DNA of 64,000 bases. It comes from JBCCFC01 sp965213595 (GTDB lineage Bacteria; Chloroflexota; Anaerolineae; Caldilineales; Caldilineaceae). The stretch is taken from the NCBI GenBank assembly GCA_965213595.1, contig CBDBZO010000006.1, positions 1,054,001-1,118,000 on the forward strand, given 5' to 3'. Below, one piece after another: positions 55,546-63,793 of the stretch. Every line of letters begins with the position of its first letter. The first letter of the stretch is position 1. Under the pieces are notes generated by a model. That model ran no database searches, was not told the DNA's origin, and saw only the letters and a list, made by a program, of their open reading frames with translations. The position numbers and the translations under genes were made by a program.

Positions 55546-58521
55546 CTACCGAATGGCAATTCCCCACGCGTCGCCGACCACGTCGCCGCTTACGCTTGCC
55601 GGCAGCCGTGCTCCGCTCGTCGGTTCGTACAGCCCCACGCGCAGCTTGGTGATTTCGTCCGACGCGCCGATGAGGTGCTGGGTAACTAGCTGCTCATCGG
55701 GCCGCCAACTGCCCGTGGGCGCGGGGCCAGCAACCGTGTGCGGCGCGCCGTCGGCCTGGGCGACGCGTTCGCCGCTGGCGTTTGCGGCGTGCACAAAAAT
55801 GTGGTGCGGCGGCACGAGCGGCTGGAGCACGCGCCAGTGTAGCTGCAAGGTGAGCGCGTCGCCAGCGCGCGCCAGGTCGTAGCCTAGAAGTTCGGCGTGC
55901 GTGCCAAATTGGACGGGCGTTTCCAGCTCGATGCCGGGCGCGCTCTCCGCGAAGTTGGCGGCGCGCTGCACCACGCGCACCGGACCCAGCGGGGTGAAGC
56001 GTGCATCGTCGTCAGTTCGCGCGGCCAGTTCGTAATCGCCGCTGGGCAGCGTTGCCGGCAGAAACATGTCGATGGGCGTTTGCCGCAGCCCAGCCGCTTC
56101 GCTCCCCGCCAGCGGATCGCCCAGCCAGCCAGCCACTTCCTGCTCGCCGTCCAGCAGCGCCAGCTCAATTTTCGCGTCGACCTCGCCTTCCGCTACCAGC
56201 CAGCCCAGCGTCACGTCGAGCGCCGTGCCCGCCAGCACCGGCTCAATCTCTGCATCGCCCGCGCCGGGGCCGCTGTAGCCAAGCAGCGTCGCGCCGCTGA
56301 GGGGCAGCGGCCCATCCAATCGCCGATCGAGCGGGAGGCGCAGGGGCGACAGCGGCTCATCGGGCGCAACGACCTGCACCGTGCCCAGCGTGACAAAGCC
56401 ATCCACGACTTGGTCGCCCTCGCTGGCAAGCAAGTCTCCCGTCTCCACGCTGCCCACGCCAAGCTGCAGATCATACGCGCCCGGCGGCGAGCCCGGCGGC
56501 ACGAGCAGCCCGATGCGTTCGGCGAGATTTCCGGACGTATTGGGCACGGCATAGCTGCCCAGCGGCTCGTAGCGGCGGCGGGCCCATGGACGGCCCGCTC
56601 CATCCACCAGCCGCAGCGCGACAAAATGCTCCACACGCGACGGTTCATCGATAGCCCACGTTAACTGTAAGTGCAGCGCTTCGTTGGCGCTGGCGACGCT
56701 TGCCGTGGCTCCCGCACCCAAGAGCGCCGTACCGCCCGCTGCCCTCTGCCAAACGGCGGTGGCGTGGGCGGCAGGTTGAAGCGGGCGCGGCGATTCCCAA
56801 GCGCTCAATCGCGTCGCCTCGCTGAGCCAATCGTTGGCGACGTTGACCGCGCGTTTATTCAGATACTCCTCGATTTCAGCGGGCAGCGCGCTGCCAAAGG
56901 CCAGCGGCGCGGGGAACCAGACGCGACCGTCCGCCAGCAGCCCATCAATGGTTCGCGCCACGGCGGGCGACCACTCGACGGCGTCGTCGCTCAGCAGCAG
57001 GGGCTGCTGCGCCAGCGCCCCGGCGTGGGGCAAGCTCAGCGCGCGACCGCTCCCGCTGGGCGCGTCAAGATTTGCTGTGTAGGCGCGCCAGTAGCCGATC
57101 TGCCAGGGGAAAATGGCGAGCACGCGGTCACTGTCCGTCCCCTGCTCCACGATTTGCTGGACGACGGGCCGGTAGTCGCGCTCGGCGTAGCGGGGCACGG
57201 CGAAGAAGGTCGTCGTGCCCGCCACGCTCGCTACGAGCAGCAGCGCCAGCGCAGCGGCAGCGACGCGTCGCACGGCTGGGGTGGACGAAAGCGCGTCGTC
57301 AGCGCTCACCGCGATCCAGAGCAGAAAATAGGGCAGCACGATCAGCATCAGCCGCTCGCCGCCTTCGGGGAAGAAGGGATTGACGCGGTTGATGGCAAAG
57401 CCGAGGGCGAGGGGGAAAGCAGTAAGCAGTAAGCAGTAAGCAGTAATTGCTTGTTCGCGGGCGCGAGATTGGATAACCGACAACCACTTACCACTTACCA
57501 ATCCACCAATTACTAGCAGCACCAGTGCACCAATCGCCCCCAAGTTCAGCAAATTCTCCCACCCCGCGCTGCCCGTTACGACGTGGCCAGCGGTAAAGGC
57601 GCGCAGGTGGCGCAGGGTGTAGATCGGCAGCGAGAGCGGCACGTCGGCGTCCGCGAGGACTTTTTGGGTGACGTAGGTGGCAAGGCGGGGCGCGGCGTAG
57701 AGCAGCCACGGCGTGTAGAGCAGGGCGATGGCGCCGCCCGCTGCCAGCAGCTCCAGCGCGGCGCGACGTTCTCGCCGCAGCACCCACGCGCCGTAGACAA
57801 AGTGGGCCGCGAGCAGCAGCGCGCCGTAGTAAAGCGTGTAGAGCAGGGCAGTGGCCGTGAGCAGGTAGGCCACCAGGTTGAACGCATTGCTTCTCGTAGC
57901 TAGAGGAGCCGATTGGGCGACCACCCCGTTTTGTGGCCGACGCGGTCGCGAGGTCAACAAGCGCCAGAAAAAAACGCTGCTGAGCGTGCCGAGCAGCAGC
58001 GCCAGGCCGTACATGCGCACTTCCTGGCTGTAGAAAATGTGCAGCGGATTGAGCAGCAGCAGGCCGACGGCGATCGCGTGCAGCCGCCAGCGACCGGGAA
58101 AGAGCGTGCGCGCCAGCCACCAAAGAGCGGGCAGCGTTAGCGCGGCGCAGAGCACGGAGAAGCTGCGCAGCGCCACGGGGCTTGCGCCGTGCAGGCCGAG
58201 CGCGTTCAGCAGCGCGATCCAGCCGTGGAGAAGGGCGTAGTAGAGGGGCGGGTGAATGTCGCGCGCGGTGAGGGCGAGCATGCGCGCCAGCGGTTCGGTG
58301 GCAAAGTAGACGCTGTAGCCTTCGTCCCACCAAAGGGATTGCCAATTGAGCCGGGCGAGGCGCGGGGCGGCGGCGAGGAGGAAGAGCAGGCCGCTGAAAA
58401 GCGTAATTGGCAACCCGTAATTGGTAACCGAGAGGCTTTGTTGATTTACAAACTTTCCAATTGCCAATCTCCAATTACCAATTATCCTGTCTCGCCAGCT
58501 TCGTATGCTCTCCTGCATCAA
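55546..58521 (-). CDS. GT39-like polytopic glycosyltransferase with large C-terminal extracytoplasmic part
   Basis: The frame has 991 residues; the true start may be up to about 45 codons later, because the N-terminus (GNWRLAIGKFVNQQSLSVTN) is encoded by a CCAATT-rich repeat. The GT-C loop reads LNWQSLWWDEGYSVYFATEP (Asp-Glu at about 67-68) and then ARDIHPPLYYALLHGW. About twelve helices continue to about 430. The C-terminal half is soluble, with two or three beta-sandwich-like parts (LTWAIDEPSRVEHFVALRLV, LQLHWRVLQPLVPPHHIFVH). It closely parallels the 3906-6704 protein. A heptamer repeat at 57418-57445 encodes ITAYCLLLTA in a helix. Donor and acceptor are unknown. Confidence 0.75.
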   Translation of the reverse strand: MMQESIRSWRDRIIGNWRLAIGKFVNQQSLSVTNYGLPITLFSGLLFLLAAAPRLARLNWQSLWWDEGYSVYFATEPLARMLALTARDIHPPLYYALLHGWIALLNALGLHGASPVALRSFSVLCAALTLPALWWLARTLFPGRWRLHAIAVGLLLLNPLHIFYSQEVRMYGLALLLGTLSSVFFWRLLTSRPRRPQNGVVAQSAPLATRSNAFNLVAYLLTATALLYTLYYGALLLAAHFVYGAWVLRRERRAALELLAAGGAIALLYTPWLLYAAPRLATYVTQKVLADADVPLSLPIYTLRHLRAFTAGHVVTGSAGWENLLNLGAIGALVLLVIGGLVSGKWLSVIQSRAREQAITAYCLLLTAFPLALGFAINRVNPFFPEGGERLMLIVLPYFLLWIAVSADDALSSTPAVRRVAAAALALLLVASVAGTTTFFAVPRYAERDYRPVVQQIVEQGTDSDRVLAIFPWQIGYWRAYTANLDAPSGSGRALSLPHAGALAQQPLLLSDDAVEWSPAVARTIDGLLADGRVWFPAPLAFGSALPAEIEEYLNKRAVNVANDWLSEATRLSAWESPRPLQPAAHATAVWQRAAGGTALLGAGATASVASANEALHLQLTWAIDEPSRVEHFVALRLVDGAGRPWARRRYEPLGSYAVPNTSGNLAERIGLLVPPGSPPGAYDLQLGVGSVETGDLLASEGDQVVDGFVTLGTVQVVAPDEPLSPLRLPLDRRLDGPLPLSGATLLGYSGPGAGDAEIEPVLAGTALDVTLGWLVAEGEVDAKIELALLDGEQEVAGWLGDPLAGSEAAGLRQTPIDMFLPATLPSGDYELAARTDDDARFTPLGPVRVVQRAANFAESAPGIELETPVQFGTHAELLGYDLARAGDALTLQLHWRVLQPLVPPHHIFVHAANASGERVAQADGAPHTVAGPAPTGSWRPDEQLVTQHLIGASDEITKLRVGLYEPTSGARLPASVSGDVVGDAWGIAIR
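57418..57445. repeat. Heptanucleotide tandem repeat (AGCAGTA)x4 in coding sequence
   Basis: Four perfect AGCAGTA units encode ITAYCLLLTA in a membrane helix of the GT39 protein. Related AGCAATA/AGCAGTA runs lie at 5597-5622, 51541-51562 and 54357-54381. Confidence 0.8.
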
Positions 58522-58533
58522 TCGCCGCCGTCT

Positions 58534-59721
58534 CTACTGCCGCTCGTAGCGAACGTACAGCTCGCGGCGCGGGTCGTTTTCACTCAACTCGAAGGTGGCG
58601 GCGGGGCCAGCCACTTCGCCCTCGGCGTCAACCAGCTGCACCTCCCACGTCCCGGCTGGCTCGACGCCGGGGAACTCTACCTTTAGGTTTTGGAAACGCT
58701 GGCGGGCGTCGGCCACGGGCCAGGTGAAGCTGGGCTGGCCGCCAAACGACGTTTCAGCCACGGTCAGCGATTCGCCGTTGTGGGTGACGCGCAGGCCGTA
58801 ATCGGCCAGCGCGCCGCCGTCGCCCACGACGTAGAGGTAGATGCGCACCACGCCCGGCTCGGCGAATTGCTCGCTGTCGGTAAGGGCGAAATCGCCGGTG
58901 GCTGGGTTGGCGGCTTGTCCGGTGTCCGCGTCGCCTGCCTCGCCCGCGTTGTCTGCCTCGTCATCGAGGCGTTCGAGATCGCCTTGGGTGTCGACAAATT
59001 CGTCCACCACCCAGACCTCTTCGCCGTCGACGCAGCAGACTTGCCACCACTCGCGCGTGGCGTTGCTGCCGATGATCGAGAATTCGCGCCCGCGCTCAAC
59101 TTCGGCCACAATCTCAAAGGTTGTGTTCGGGCCGCTGCGCGCGTTGACAACCGGCGCGTTGATCACCGCAATCGGCGCGTTCTCGTCGACCGGCGCGGCG
59201 TCGCTCGCCACGGGGCCGCCTGTTTGCGCACCAGCCGCTGCGGTGGCGCTTGTGGGGCCCGCCACGCCAAAGCGCTCGATCGGCCCATCAATGTTGATGA
59301 ACTCGCCCGTCACCCAGCCGCTGCCGCCCGCGCCTTCGCCCACGCAGCAGATATTCCACCACTCGCCGCGCTCGTCCGCGCCCACAACGTCGAACGTCTC
59401 GCCCTCGGTTACCTCGGCCACAATGTCAAATTCCGTGCCCGGCCCGCCGCGCACGTTGACGAGCGCGCCGCTGATGGTGGCGGTGGTGGGCGTGTTGGGG
59501 TCGAGCGTCGGCTCGGCCTCCACCTGGGCCGCGGCGTCTGTCGCGCTGGCGGCGGGAGGGGTGGGCGTAAAGGTGGGTTGGGGCGTGCGCACGGGGCCAA
59601 CCTCCACCGGCGCTTCCGGCGCAGCACCGCAGCCCGCCAGCAGCAGGGTGACGAAGAGAATTGTGGTCAACGCGTGGGTGGTCAAGACGGTGAACGGGGA
59701 GCGAGAGAGAGAGCGAGACAT
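58534..59721 (-). CDS. SH3b-domain lipoprotein
   Basis: The open frame reaches 59826. I favour ATG at 59721 (MSRSLSRSPFTVLTTHALTT, 395 aa), which puts the signal peptide at the N-terminus; ATG at 59775 is an alternative. The lipobox LLAGC gives a lipid-anchored mature protein with a Thr/Pro linker. Two bacterial SH3 domains follow, each with LVNVRGGPGTEFDIVAEV or VVNARSGPNTTFEIVAEV, a W-W-x-x-C-C motif (EWWNICCVG, EWWQVCCVD) and a VxEF end. The C-terminal domain (TWEVQLVDAEGEVAGPAATF) matches that of the next protein. SH3b domains bind cell-wall peptide or carbohydrate. Confidence 0.75.
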   Translation of the reverse strand: MSRSLSRSPFTVLTTHALTTILFVTLLLAGCGAAPEAPVEVGPVRTPQPTFTPTPPAASATDAAAQVEAEPTLDPNTPTTATISGALVNVRGGPGTEFDIVAEVTEGETFDVVGADERGEWWNICCVGEGAGGSGWVTGEFINIDGPIERFGVAGPTSATAAAGAQTGGPVASDAAPVDENAPIAVINAPVVNARSGPNTTFEIVAEVERGREFSIIGSNATREWWQVCCVDGEEVWVVDEFVDTQGDLERLDDEADNAGEAGDADTGQAANPATGDFALTDSEQFAEPGVVRIYLYVVGDGGALADYGLRVTHNGESLTVAETSFGGQPSFTWPVADARQRFQNLKVEFPGVEPAGTWEVQLVDAEGEVAGPAATFELSENDPRRELYVRYERQ

Positions 59722-59924
59722 AAAGTGAGACACGGAGCGAAACACAAAAGAACGAGAACCGGGAGCGCTTATCATTGCGTGCGTTGGGCTTTCCTCAAAA
59801 CGGTTGGAACGGGGGTCGGCAAACATGGTAACGGTGTCGGGATGCGAAGTTTATTGAATTTGGAGCAGCATCAGCGCGATATAGTGCGACAATCCGTCAT
59901 TTGTTGCAAATTTCACGGTTGCCG

Positions 59925-61295
59925 CTACCGAATTCGATTCCACGCGATAAAGATTTCGCGGTTGCGATTGCTGGGCGACGTTTCAAATTCGACGATCTCG
60001 GAAAGCTGGTTGCCAGCGCCGTCCGTTACCCAGACGCTCCACGTGCCCGTGCCCAACTCGTCCAGCAGGCTGTCGTCGTCGTTGCGATCTTCGGGGCGAT
60101 GCTCGTACTTGTAGTTGTAGGGCACGCGGTTGCCCGCACCGGGCGAGCCGCTAAACGCAATTTGGTCGCGGCTGGCCTCTTCGCCCTTGGTGTTTTCACG
60201 GTCGAAGCCCTCGAACTTGATCTCCAAAAAATAGCCCTCCGCGGGATCAATCGTGTCCACGTTTTGGGCAGGATTGGCCTGGGCCGGGTCCCCCACGTAG
60301 AGCAGGCCCCAGATCGTGAGAAACTGGTTGTTTGTGGGAAAGAACTGGGGCCCCTCCGTCTTCTGGAATGGGTAGAGCGTCGCCGTCGGCGTCGGCGTCA
60401 CCGTCGGCGAGGCGGTGAAGGTGGGCGTGGGCGTGGCGGGCGGTGGCCCCGTTGGCTCCACCAGCGCCAGGCCCACGGGATCGCCAACCAGGTTGACGCC
60501 CCCCGCCGTAATCCAGACCGATTCTCCACTAACGCAGCAGAGCTGATACCAGTTCCTGTCCGGCGTCTGCCCCACCACCGGGATGGGCAAGCCTCCGCCC
60601 AGCCGCGCGACTTCGGGGAAGCCCAGCCCCGGCCCCTCGTACAGCGTGACCAAGCCGTTGGGCGGCACGACGGCGTAGGGCGTGGGCGTCAGCGTGGGCG
60701 GCGGCGTGGCGGTGGGGATGGGGGTAAAGGTCGGCGTGCCGGTGGCGGTTGGCGTAGGCGTCAGCGTGGGCGTCTCCGTGGGCAGGGGCGTGGGCGTCAG
60801 CGTGGGCGACGGCGTATCGGTGGGAATGGGCGTAAAGGTAGCCGTCGACCCCGGCGGCGGCGTTGCCTGCGCTTGGGCCACGGCCTGGGCCGTCGCCGTC
60901 TGCCCCACAATGGCGTCCACCGTCTGCTGGATCACGGGCGTGGCCGAGGGTTGGGGGCTGGGCGTGGGCGTGGGCGTGGCCGTCTGCGGCGGGGCGGCCG
61001 TGCTGGTGGGCGCGACCACGGTGATAGCGCCGGGGTCCTGGCCGCTGGGCAGCTGGATCACGCCCGGCGTTTCGCCGCTCGGCGGGGTAATGATGATGAC
61101 GCCGCCAATCTCCTCCGGCGTGGGCGTAAAGGTGGGCTGGCGCTCCCGCGTCGGCAGCGGCTGCGTCTCCTCCTGCTGCTCGCCGCAGCCCGCGGCGAGC
61201 AGCAGCCCGCAGAGCAAAATCACCGCCGCGGCAAAGATTTTGTAGCGCGGTGATGGTTGAATTGGAAATGGAGCGAGTCGGGGCGGCTGAATCAT
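59925..61295 (-). CDS. Thr/Pro-rich lipoprotein with SH3b-like domain
   Basis: I choose ATG at 61295 (MIQPPRLAPFPIQPSPRYKI, 456 aa). A signal peptide ends in LLLAAGC. The next 200 residues are an extended TPTPTP-type linker (TPSPTLTPTPLPTETPTLTP). One SH3b-like domain follows (GLVTLYEGPGLGFPEVARLG, NWYQLCCVSGESVWITAG) with the same aromatic-x-x-C-C motif as its neighbour. The C-terminal domain (GTGTWSVWVTDGAGNQLSEI, ending EIFIAWNRIR) is homologous to the neighbour's (ending ELYVRYERQ). It is probably a surface protein whose linker spans a thick envelope. Confidence 0.75.
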   Translation of the reverse strand: MIQPPRLAPFPIQPSPRYKIFAAAVILLCGLLLAAGCGEQQEETQPLPTRERQPTFTPTPEEIGGVIIITPPSGETPGVIQLPSGQDPGAITVVAPTSTAAPPQTATPTPTPSPQPSATPVIQQTVDAIVGQTATAQAVAQAQATPPPGSTATFTPIPTDTPSPTLTPTPLPTETPTLTPTPTATGTPTFTPIPTATPPPTLTPTPYAVVPPNGLVTLYEGPGLGFPEVARLGGGLPIPVVGQTPDRNWYQLCCVSGESVWITAGGVNLVGDPVGLALVEPTGPPPATPTPTFTASPTVTPTPTATLYPFQKTEGPQFFPTNNQFLTIWGLLYVGDPAQANPAQNVDTIDPAEGYFLEIKFEGFDRENTKGEEASRDQIAFSGSPGAGNRVPYNYKYEHRPEDRNDDDSLLDELGTGTWSVWVTDGAGNQLSEIVEFETSPSNRNREIFIAWNRIR

Positions 61296-61895
61296 AAACG
61301 CTGTACAAGAAGGGCTTGCCAACCACGGGCAAACCGTGGCGAGTATAGCACGAAAGCAAGGCAGGGCCAAAGCGGTCGGAAGGGTTCAACAGCTATCAAT
61401 CAATGCAGGCAAAGAAATTTTAACGCGGAGGCGCCAAGATATTAATTTGTCAACAGCACTGGTGAAACGAGCCGTTACTTTTGGGGAATGCTGATCACTG
61501 TCAACGCTATCAACGAAAATTCTTCCTTGCGCCTTTGCGTCTCCGCGTTAATTTCATAGATTTGTCCAAGCCTCTTTGCTATAAACTCCCTGCGCTTACC
61601 TATGGTTCCGATCAAAGCAACAAGCGTTGGTCGCCGCGAAAATTTGTCCAAATTGTGTAGCTTTCGTATACTGAAACGATTGTGTAACAATCGGGTTGCG
61701 CAACCAACCGCCACGGTTTGATCCGTTCCGACCTTTGCAGACTCTCTCTTGGAACGCGGGGTCGGGTTGTCGCGGGGAACGCTCGCGGTGCAGCTTGGCG
61801 AGCGCTTGCAGCTGGCAACACTTCAAACTGTCGCGCGTAAATTTGCCGCTTACACGGTAGATTTACACAATAACCTGGGAAGGAACGGTGTCCTG
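61296..61895. other. Divergent intergenic region before rplI
   Basis: It includes an imperfect inverted repeat (AACGCGGAGGCGCCAAG near 61420 with CTTGCGCCTTTGCGTCTCC near 61527) and the rplI promoter. The open frame upstream of rplI (from 61749) is not conserved-looking and is ignored. Confidence 0.6.
61644..61672 (+). promoter_or_regulatory. Sigma-70-type promoter for rplI
   Basis: TTGTCC (61644-61649), 17-bp spacer, TATACT (61667-61672). It lies 224 bp before the rplI start, giving a long leader. Confidence 0.5.
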
Positions 61896-62522
61896 ATGGC
61901 TCGAACAAAAGTGCTGTTAATCGAGGACGTGCCCAATCTGGGCTTGACGGGTGAAATCCACACCGTCGCGGGCGGCTATGCCCGCAACTACCTGCTGCCG
62001 CGCAGCATGGCAATGATCGCCACCAAGGGCGCGCAAAAGCAGGCCGAGGAGATCAAGCAGGCCGGCATTCGCCGCCGGGCGCAGCAGCGCTCGGATGCGG
62101 AAGCGCAGGCCAACGTGATCAACGAGCAGCGGCTGCTCTTTGCCGTGCGCGCGGGGGACAACGACCGCCTCTACGGCTCCATCACCTCCGGCGACATCGC
62201 CGACCAGTTGGAGGAGAAGGTGGGCTTCGAGGTGGATCGCCGCCGCATCCAGCTCGGTGCGGCGCTGCGCGATCTCGGCATTCACGAGATCGACATCCAG
62301 CTGATGCCCGAAGTGAAGGCGACCTTCCTCGTCGCGCTGGTGCGCGAGGAGGAGACGTGGGCGGACGCGGAAGCGCGCGCCCAGCAGATCGAGGCCGACG
62401 CACAGGCGGAGGCCGATCAGATGGCGGCGGATGAAATGGTTGCCGAAGCCGAGCGGGCGCGGATCACGGAGGAAGAGGCGCAGGCCGAAGCCGACGTGGC
62501 CGCGGCCAACGACGAGATGTAG
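61896..62522 (+). CDS. rplI: 50S ribosomal protein bL9 with C-terminal extension
   Basis: ATG at 61896 gives the canonical N-terminus ARTKVLLIEDVPNLGLTGEI followed by VAGGYARNYLLPRSMAMIAT. The connecting helix and C-terminal domain follow (GDNDRLYGSITSGDIADQLE, LGIHEIDIQLMPEVKATFLV). The protein has 208 residues, against about 150 for typical bL9. The extra 55-60 residues are Ala/Glu-rich and probably helical (AQQIEADAQAEADQMAADEM). AAGGAA lies 11 bp before the start. It stands alone here, without rpsR or dnaB. Confidence 0.95.
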   Translation: MARTKVLLIEDVPNLGLTGEIHTVAGGYARNYLLPRSMAMIATKGAQKQAEEIKQAGIRRRAQQRSDAEAQANVINEQRLLFAVRAGDNDRLYGSITSGDIADQLEEKVGFEVDRRRIQLGAALRDLGIHEIDIQLMPEVKATFLVALVREEETWADAEARAQQIEADAQAEADQMAADEMVAEAERARITEEEAQAEADVAAANDEM

Positions 62523-62558
62523 GTCGATAGGCTGGACAAGAGAGTTACCTCAAGCTGC

Positions 62559-62588
62559 AAAAGCGGGCGCACGTTGCGCCCGCTTTTT
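62559..62588 (+). terminator. Intrinsic terminator after rplI
   Basis: AAAAGCGGGCGC, ACGTT and GCGCCCGCTTTTT form a 10-bp GC-rich stem with a T run, 37 bp after the bL9 stop codon. Confidence 0.9.
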
Positions 62589-62622
62589 GTTTGTCACGGC
62601 AGCGGCCGACAGATTGGATTCC

Positions 62623-62981
62623 GTTGACATTTAGCTGAGAGGGGTTGAAAGGTAAGTCGAGCGCGCCCTTATCCCCAGCTCTTCTCCCAGAATGGGAGAA
62701 GGGAGTCAAACTCTCCCTTCTCTCACGGTGCTTACCTTTACCCACATCTCTAAGCAGGGCCACATATTGCGGTATTGACGACTGCGACTCACTAGACATT
62801 ATATCGATTAACCAATTCCCTCTGGTGCGCCGAAATGCGCTTCGGGAGGTGAAAATCAAAACGGTATAATGTCTACTATATATGAGTCTAAAATTGCTGA
62901 AAACGCTCTTGAAACCCATAATTTGGCACTTATGGGTAAAGCTAAGCTCACGGTGGGAGAGGGGTCGGGAGTGGAGGCCAG
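62623..62981. repeat. REP-like element interrupted by a 216-bp MITE
   Basis: 62623-62730 reads GTTGACA, TTGAAAGGTAAGTCGAGCGC, two inner palindromes and TCTCACGGTG. 62947 onward continues CTCACGGTGGGAGAGGGGTC. Removing the insertion restores an element collinear with the reverse complement of 33234-33382. Confidence 0.8.
62731..62946. mobile_element. Non-autonomous 216-bp derivative (MITE) of the IS4-family element
   Basis: Ends CTTACCTTTACCCACATCTC (left) and CTTATGGGTAAAGCTAAG (right) match the ends of the 1,494-bp IS at 46660-48153. A 9-bp target duplication CTCACGGTG lies at 62722-62730 and 62947-62955. It has no coding capacity, but contains an internal inverted repeat (TAGACATTATATCG and CGGTATAATGTCTA). 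Confidence 0.85.
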
Positions 62982-63030
62982 TTTCCAAATGCCGACAGAT
63001 TAGTCTTTGATTAAAATTGCGGAACAATTG

Positions 63031-63046
63031 TTGACTGATTGGTCAA
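63031..63046. promoter_or_regulatory. TetR operator 1 overlapping the tetR promoter
   Basis: TTGACTGATTGGTCAA is a near-perfect 16-bp dyad. Its left half is also a -35 box (TTGACT) with TACGGT 17 bp downstream at 63054-63059, so a bound repressor would block its own promoter. A second copy lies at 63723-63738. Confidence 0.65.
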
Positions 63047-63079
63047 CATGTGCTACGGTTGTAAACAAGGAGACAAATT

Positions 63080-63661
63080 ATGGCGAGACCACGAGAGTTT
63101 GATTCACAAATCGTCTTGGATAAAGCACTGGATGTCTTTTGGCGACAGGGCTACGCCGAGACCTCGATTCCGGATTTGCTGCAGGCGACGGGGCTACAGC
63201 GCCAGAGCCTCTACAATGCCTTTGGCGATAAACACAAGCTCTACCTTGCCGCGCTGGATCGCTACTGCGAACGAGCGGGCGCGTCAATGCTGTCGCCGCT
63301 GGCGCAGGATGTGCCCGTGCAGGAAAAAATTGCGGGCGTATTGCAAAACGTGCTGGACGAAGCGGCAATGGACGGCTGCCGGCAGGGTTGCTTCGTCGTC
63401 AATACCGTCATCGAGCGCGCCCCACACGATGCCGATTCGGCGACGCGCGTGCGCACGAGCCTGGAAGCAATTGCCGCCACCTTCCGCGCCGCGCTGGAGC
63501 ACGCCCAAGAAACCGGCGAACTCCCCGCCGACCGCGACCCCCAAGCGCTCGCCCACTTTTTCACCAGCACCATCCAAGGTCTACGCGTGATGACCAAAGC
63601 GGGCAGCGAGATGAAGGTGCTGCGAAATACGGTGCAGCAGGCGCTGCGGCTGTTGGATTGA
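63080..63661 (+). CDS. TetR/AcrR-family transcriptional regulator
   Basis: This 193-residue protein has the TetR N-terminal helix-turn-helix (VLDKALDVFWRQGYAETSIP, DLLQATGLQRQSLYNAFGDK, residues about 12-52). Its C-terminal ligand-binding domain is of the AcrR/YxaF type (CRQGCFVVNTVIERAPHDAD, ALAHFFTSTIQGLRVMTKAG). AAGGAG precedes the start by 8 bp. Two copies of a TTGAC(T/C)-type dyad, one before this gene and one before the next, suggest autoregulation and control of the downstream lipoprotein gene. The inducer is unknown. Confidence 0.9.
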   Translation: MARPREFDSQIVLDKALDVFWRQGYAETSIPDLLQATGLQRQSLYNAFGDKHKLYLAALDRYCERAGASMLSPLAQDVPVQEKIAGVLQNVLDEAAMDGCRQGCFVVNTVIERAPHDADSATRVRTSLEAIAATFRAALEHAQETGELPADRDPQALAHFFTSTIQGLRVMTKAGSEMKVLRNTVQQALRLLD

Positions 63662-63722
63662 TGTAGCATAACCGTTAGTTTGTGCGTTGTGTTGCAAAGC
63701 CCAAAATTTTTTGTCCTGGTTG

Positions 63723-63738
63723 TTGACCTATCAGTCAA
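63723..63738. promoter_or_regulatory. TetR operator 2 upstream of the lipoprotein gene
   Basis: TTGACCTATCAGTCAA shares the TTGAC-N6-GTCAA frame and central AT of operator 1. It lies 56 bp before the next start codon. Confidence 0.65.
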
Positions 63739-63793
63739 TAACTTTCCCGTCGCTTAGATAAAAAGTAATTCAATTAACGAAAGGACAAGACCC

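Noticed and set aside
61749..61895. N-terminal extension of bL9 from 61749
   Set aside because: The canonical bL9 start ARTKVLLIEDV follows ATG 61896; upstream residues do not resemble bL9 and overlap the leader.
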